Source: Kuafuiihalomonas sp039024635 (GTDB lineage Bacteria; Myxococcota; Kuafuiibacteriia; Kuafuiibacteriales; Kuafuiibacteriaceae). From it: 64,000 bases of DNA. Below are positions 60,475 to 64,000 of the stretch, piece by piece (positions within the stretch are counted from its first letter, which is position 1; each line of letters opens with the position of its first letter). The translations under genes were made by a program, and so were the position numbers. Location of the stretch: positions 62,001-126,000 of the forward strand of contig JBCCQA010000011.1 in NCBI GenBank assembly GCA_039024635.1. The letters are read 5' to 3'. A model generated the notes under the pieces. The model worked only from the letters and a program-made list of their open reading frames with translations, had not been told where the DNA came from and did no database searches.

Positions 60475-63153
60475 TCAGGGAATGGGGTCGCAGGCGCTGC
60501 CGTAGGTGACCTCGATGCTGCTCCCGTTGGCCGGCGCGACGTCGAACACGATGCCGTTGCTGGTTTCGTCGTAGCTGTAGGCCGAGGGCGAAACGGTCGT
60601 ACCGTCCAGGCTGACCGAGATCGTGTCCGGGTCTGGGACCGAGTCGAGGAGGAATGTATCGCGAACGCCCAGCGCCCGGTCGAAGAAGTCGGGCTGAATG
60701 GCCGAGATGATACAGATGCTGAAGAAGGGGCCAGCGGTGGCCTCCTGCATCGTGACGAGCCGAGGAGACGCCGTGGCGGACTTGCTGGGCTCGTTACAGC
60801 CTTCGTCGCCACCGGTGATGGCGGCGACGGCGAAGGCCTCCCGATTCCGATGGCCTTTGAACTGCTGCAGGAAGGCCAAGAGCTCGTCGGCGTCGGCCGA
60901 GCTCTGGTCCTGTTCGTCCTGAACGAAGACCACGGTGAGCATGGCGTCGGGCCGGTAGAAGTTCGGGTTCAGAAGGGTAACGGCCCGTGGCGTCAGGGCC
61001 CGAACCAGGGCGTCGAGGCCTCTTGGGGTGGCGAAGCCGCTGCTCAAGCTGCCGACGTTGGCCTGAAGGACCTCGGCGGGCGAGGGCAGGGCGCTGGCGT
61101 CGACCACCCGCTCCGGTCCGCCATCGATGGGCGCGAAGAGGCCGTCTTCTTGCGTTAGATCGGTCGATGTGACGGCCATCCGTAAATCGATTCCGTTGGC
61201 CGCAGCCCGGTCGAACCAGTCGGGGGCCAGCGTCGACACCGTCGTCCCGTTGGGCGAGTTGGTGTTGTTGTTGTCGACGACGATCAAGACGTCGGCCTGG
61301 TTGGACACGGGCTGTGTAAAGCGCTCGGTTCGGCTCGGCGCCTGCTCGGCGAAGAGGCTTATGAACTGGGTGCCGGCGCTGGTCTGAACCTGGATGGTGT
61401 CCGCCACCGGCCCGTCGCCCATGGGTGTGAAGTCGATCTGGAAGGGGCGCTCGAACAGGGGCGAGACCGGGCCCGAAGGGTCGTTGGGAATCGAGAAGCT
61501 GACTTCACCCTCCAGGGTGCTGAAGGCGTTCACGTTGATGGCCGAGACTCCCAGGTTGTTCAAGCTGGCCCGGGTGCTGGTCGATACGCAGTCGGTGGGG
61601 ACCGTGCCGAGGTCGATCTCGGTCGGCGCTGCGCTCAGCAGCAGGGCTTCGGTCCCTTCACCGGCGATGTCGACGCTTCGGAAGGGGTCGAAGGGACTGC
61701 TGATCTGGAACTCGACTGTGCCGCTGCTGGTGCTTTGTCCAGGGGGCGTGAACTCGATGGGCAAGGTGGCGCGGTTGTTGGCCGGAATCAGCAGCAGGTT
61801 GTCGTCGATGGGGAGGGAGAAGGTGTCGCTGGTGTCGGGGGTGAGGCCGATGGCGCGGACCAAGCACGGCGAGCCCGAGCGATTGTCGAGCACCACGTAC
61901 TGCTGGGCGGAGCGGAAGCTGGGCACGAGGCCGAAGTCGATAGAGTTCCGGTCGATGGCGAAGTTGTTGCAAGTTCCGGTGGAGACGCCTTCGCCGATGA
62001 ACGGGAGCTCGAACTCCAGCCTGTCTGGATCATTGCTCTCGAAGCGCACCGCGCCGGCAAAGTTCCCGGCCGAAGCCGCGTCGAGTGAGAGGACGAAGTT
62101 CACCGATTGCCCGGGCTGAACGTCGGTGGCCGTATTGGGCTCCAGCATCAGGGTGGCGTTGTTCGAGCTCTCGATGAAGGGCTCGAAGACGAGCTGATCG
62201 ACCCCAGCGTTAGTGATGACCACCGTCTCCGAGCAGGTGGCCAGGGTGCTGCACTGGCGAAAATCGACGGCTTCTCGGCTCAGCTGGAGGTCGGCGCCGC
62301 CCACCTCGGCCGTGACCTCGATGCGGTTGCTCACCGTCATCCCAAACACCTGGTACTGAAGGATCAGACCACCAGTCTTTTCTTCTTGGACATCGCCCTC
62401 GACCTGAATCGGAAGGACCACCGTCTGGCCGGGGTCCACGTCGCCGACCACGGCCATCCCGTCGATGCTGAAGGCGTCGTTCGAGGCGCTCTCGAAACGA
62501 GGCTCGGCCAGGGCCACCGGGAGGGCAATGATGTTTTCGCAATCAAGGTTGCGGACGATGGTCGAGTCCAGGTTGACTTCGCCGATATCGAAGGTGGGGT
62601 CGTCGCCGGTCGCGCAGTCGAAGGCCGAAGAGACCGAGGAGTATGCCAGCTCCACCTGGGCCGTGCACCCGTTGGGCTCGTCGCAGAAGACGACGTTGAA
62701 GGAGCCGGTTTCATCGACGCCGGCCAGCTGGGCCGTGCCCTGAACCTGAACCTGCAGGGTGTCGCCCGCGTCGAGGCGGAAGCCGTCGGGCTCGTCCTCC
62801 ACGTCGATGCAAAAGGAGTCCCGCGTCATGAAGCGGCACAGGTCGACGTTCACGAAGTCGTCGAACTGAATGATCGCATCGACGTCGCTGGTGTTCTCGA
62901 TCGTGATGTTCTGGGACACGCTCGTGTTGACGAGGACGAACTGGAAGTCGATCTCGTCGGGGGTGGCCCGGACCGTGGGCAGGTCCACGGGGTTGCCCAT
63001 GTCGACGACCGGGTCGCCCATGTCGGGCGGGGATCCCATGTCCATGGGCACGTTCCCGGTGGAGTCGTTCCCCTCTCCGTTGCCCTCAGAGCCACCGCAG
63101 GCCAGGGCGAAAAAGGGCAGTGCGAGCCAGGACAGGCGTCGAATCTGGACCAT
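60475..63153 (-). CDS. Large lipoprotein with choice-of-anchor-D-like repeats and degenerate VWA domain
   Basis: 892 residues. Signal MVQIRRLSWLALPFFALAC with lipobox FALAC, then an Asp-Met-Gly/Pro-rich linker. About five ASH/choice-of-anchor-D-like Ig modules follow (DEIDFQFVLVNTSVSQNITIEN, AVDFRQC, NSIDFGLVPSFRSAQQYVVLDN, TEIDLGTVP). Near residue 590 is a VWA-like segment DVLIVVDNNNTN, where myxobacterial relatives usually have DNSGSM; later QDEQDQS and a final Ig-like domain. Cell-surface adhesion or sensing is inferred. ATG 63153 begins the signal. Confidence 0.85.
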   Translation of the reverse strand: MVQIRRLSWLALPFFALACGGSEGNGEGNDSTGNVPMDMGSPPDMGDPVVDMGNPVDLPTVRATPDEIDFQFVLVNTSVSQNITIENTSDVDAIIQFDDFVNVDLCRFMTRDSFCIDVEDEPDGFRLDAGDTLQVQVQGTAQLAGVDETGSFNVVFCDEPNGCTAQVELAYSSVSSAFDCATGDDPTFDIGEVNLDSTIVRNLDCENIIALPVALAEPRFESASNDAFSIDGMAVVGDVDPGQTVVLPIQVEGDVQEEKTGGLILQYQVFGMTVSNRIEVTAEVGGADLQLSREAVDFRQCSTLATCSETVVITNAGVDQLVFEPFIESSNNATLMLEPNTATDVQPGQSVNFVLSLDAASAGNFAGAVRFESNDPDRLEFELPFIGEGVSTGTCNNFAIDRNSIDFGLVPSFRSAQQYVVLDNRSGSPCLVRAIGLTPDTSDTFSLPIDDNLLLIPANNRATLPIEFTPPGQSTSSGTVEFQISSPFDPFRSVDIAGEGTEALLLSAAPTEIDLGTVPTDCVSTSTRASLNNLGVSAINVNAFSTLEGEVSFSIPNDPSGPVSPLFERPFQIDFTPMGDGPVADTIQVQTSAGTQFISLFAEQAPSRTERFTQPVSNQADVLIVVDNNNTNSPNGTTVSTLAPDWFDRAAANGIDLRMAVTSTDLTQEDGLFAPIDGGPERVVDASALPSPAEVLQANVGSLSSGFATPRGLDALVRALTPRAVTLLNPNFYRPDAMLTVVFVQDEQDQSSADADELLAFLQQFKGHRNREAFAVAAITGGDEGCNEPSKSATASPRLVTMQEATAGPFFSICIISAIQPDFFDRALGVRDTFLLDSVPDPDTISVSLDGTTVSPSAYSYDETSNGIVFDVAPANGSSIEVTYGSACDPIP

Positions 63154-63292
63154 CGTCAGGGGACTACCGCCGATTTCGGTCACTTGAAAAGACCCCCGTG
63201 GGCGGGCTCACACAGTTAGAGCGAAGGATTGGGCGGGACCCTTGGCGCGTCTGACGTGGACAGGCCAAGAGCCGCACGGCAACCCTGAGGCC

Positions 63293-64000
63293 ATGCGCGC
63301 TCCGCTCATCGCCTTGTGCGCGCTCACCGCCTGTGGGGGCTCCTCCGCACCGGGTGGTTCGCCTGATGCGGGGACCGATAGGCTCCCGTCGGGCGGGGCC
63401 TTGCGCATCGTGGGCCCGGACACCGTCGAGACCTCCTCCTGCCTGCCCTTTCGGATGACTCACACCGCGACCGGGACCGCGCCCCTTCGGTGGTTCTTGG
63501 AGGGCGGCGGCGCGGTGGGCCTTCAGGGCGGGAGCACAGAGGAGGGCGTCTTCGACGCCTTTGCTTCTGCCGCCACAGACGGTCAGGGCCGCAGCGGGAC
63601 CGTGGCCATCACGGTCGAAGACGCCGAGGGAAGACAGGGGCGCCTGGAGATCGAAGTCCGTCGCACGGGGGCACCCCACTGGCTGAGCCTGCAAAGAGAT
63701 GGCGGCTTCGACTTCATCGACCAGTGTCGCGTTCTGCCTCAGGCTCGGGTCGACGTCCAAGGGAACATCGTCGATGCCCGGGTGGCCTCGGGTTGGCTGG
63801 CCTACCTCGTGGAGTCAGGGACCGACCGTGGGGCGTTCCGGGTGGACCTCTCGTCCCTGGCGCCTGGACCCGAGCCGGTCGCGCTCGACGGGACAGATGG
63901 ACTTCGCATCCGACCGGTAGGGAGCGGCGGCTGGGTTCTGCTCGAGACGGCGGACGAGCTTCGGCTGGGACGAGACGAAGCTGAGGGCCTGACCCGGCCC
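63293..64000 (+). CDS. Lipoprotein, 3' truncated by the window edge
   Basis: Translated by hand: open from ATG 63293 to the last base (236 codons). Signal MRAPLIALCALTAC with lipobox LTAC, followed by a Gly/Ser linker. The mature part has beta-rich, Ig-like segments: GALRIVGPDT, APLRWFLEGGG, GTVAITVEDAEG, then HWLSLQRDGGFDFIDQ. No family recognised. Divergent from the large lipoprotein gene with 139 bases between. Truncated at its C-terminus. Confidence 0.65.
   Translation, partial: MRAPLIALCALTACGGSSAPGGSPDAGTDRLPSGGALRIVGPDTVETSSCLPFRMTHTATGTAPLRWFLEGGGAVGLQGGSTEEGVFDAFASAATDGQGRSGTVAITVEDAEGRQGRLEIEVRRTGAPHWLSLQRDGGFDFIDQCRVLPQARVDVQGNIVDARVASGWLAYLVESGTDRGAFRVDLSSLAPGPEPVALDGTDGLRIRPVGSGGWVLLETADELRLGRDEAEGLTRP

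Overview
This is a gene-dense, high-GC bacterial chromosome segment with no rRNA, tRNA, CRISPR, phage or insertion-sequence signal that I could recognise. The gene content suggests a Myxococcota-type (deltaproteobacterial, probably polyangial or Sandaracinus-like) organism. It has a giant Ser/Thr kinase fused to an AAA/TPR module, an FHA-domain sigma-54 activator, an FHA-GGDEF protein, an AglZ/FrzS-like pseudo-receiver coiled-coil protein, a Gld-like ABC/auxiliary-protein cluster, many lipoproteins with Asp-Leu-Gly or Asp-Met-Gly rich linkers, and Gram-negative envelope genes (bamD, PBP1A, outer-membrane beta-barrels). The species assignment is inference.

Layout: 1-6.1 kb holds a truncated HisN-like phosphatase, a polyhydroxyalkanoate-system protein, then the kinase and the FHA/sigma-54 activator in convergent orientation (a plausible phospho-signalling pair). 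6.2-12.4 kb holds glutathionyl-hydroquinone reductase, a lipoprotein hydrolase, ahcY with a trans-sulfuration PLP enzyme (methionine/SAM cycle) and a secreted barrel protein. 12.4-19.4 kb is a six-gene minus-strand run: DHH phosphoesterase, cysteine desulfurase, ABC ATPase, permease, GldG-like protein, DUF4340 protein. 20-28.3 kb is minus-strand metabolism: epimerase, YghO-like acyltransferase, Nudix-metallo-beta-lactamase fusion, fadI, fadJ and a eukaryotic-type hexokinase.

28.3-44.4 kb is envelope-centred: barrel and TPR proteins, PBP1A, the AglZ-like protein with bamD, an SGNH-MBOAT O-acylation pair, DUF493, the undecaprenyl-phosphate transporter PopT overlapping Hsp33, ribA and a receiver-domain remnant. 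44.4-54.3 kb holds a LON-domain protein coupled to a GlcD-type oxidase, FHA-GGDEF, a TetR-hydrolase unit with two matching palindromes, a rhomboid-TPR fusion, a triple-repeat lipoprotein, and a carotenoid oxygenase coupled to a tiny membrane protein. 54.4-64 kb holds pyruvate phosphate dikinase and a series of secreted proteins and lipoproteins, the last one running off the right edge.

Many genes are translationally coupled by ATGA/GTGA overlaps. Several transcription units end in GC-rich inverted repeats, often without a U-tract, whose arms contain the stop codon(s). A few promoters of the form TTGAC-N16-18-TAGnnT can be read upstream of genes. No single undescribed system stands out unambiguously; the best candidates are the kinase/FHA-activator pair, the TetR palindrome regulon, the rhomboid-TPR fusion and the epimerase/acyltransferase/Nudix-MBL operon.
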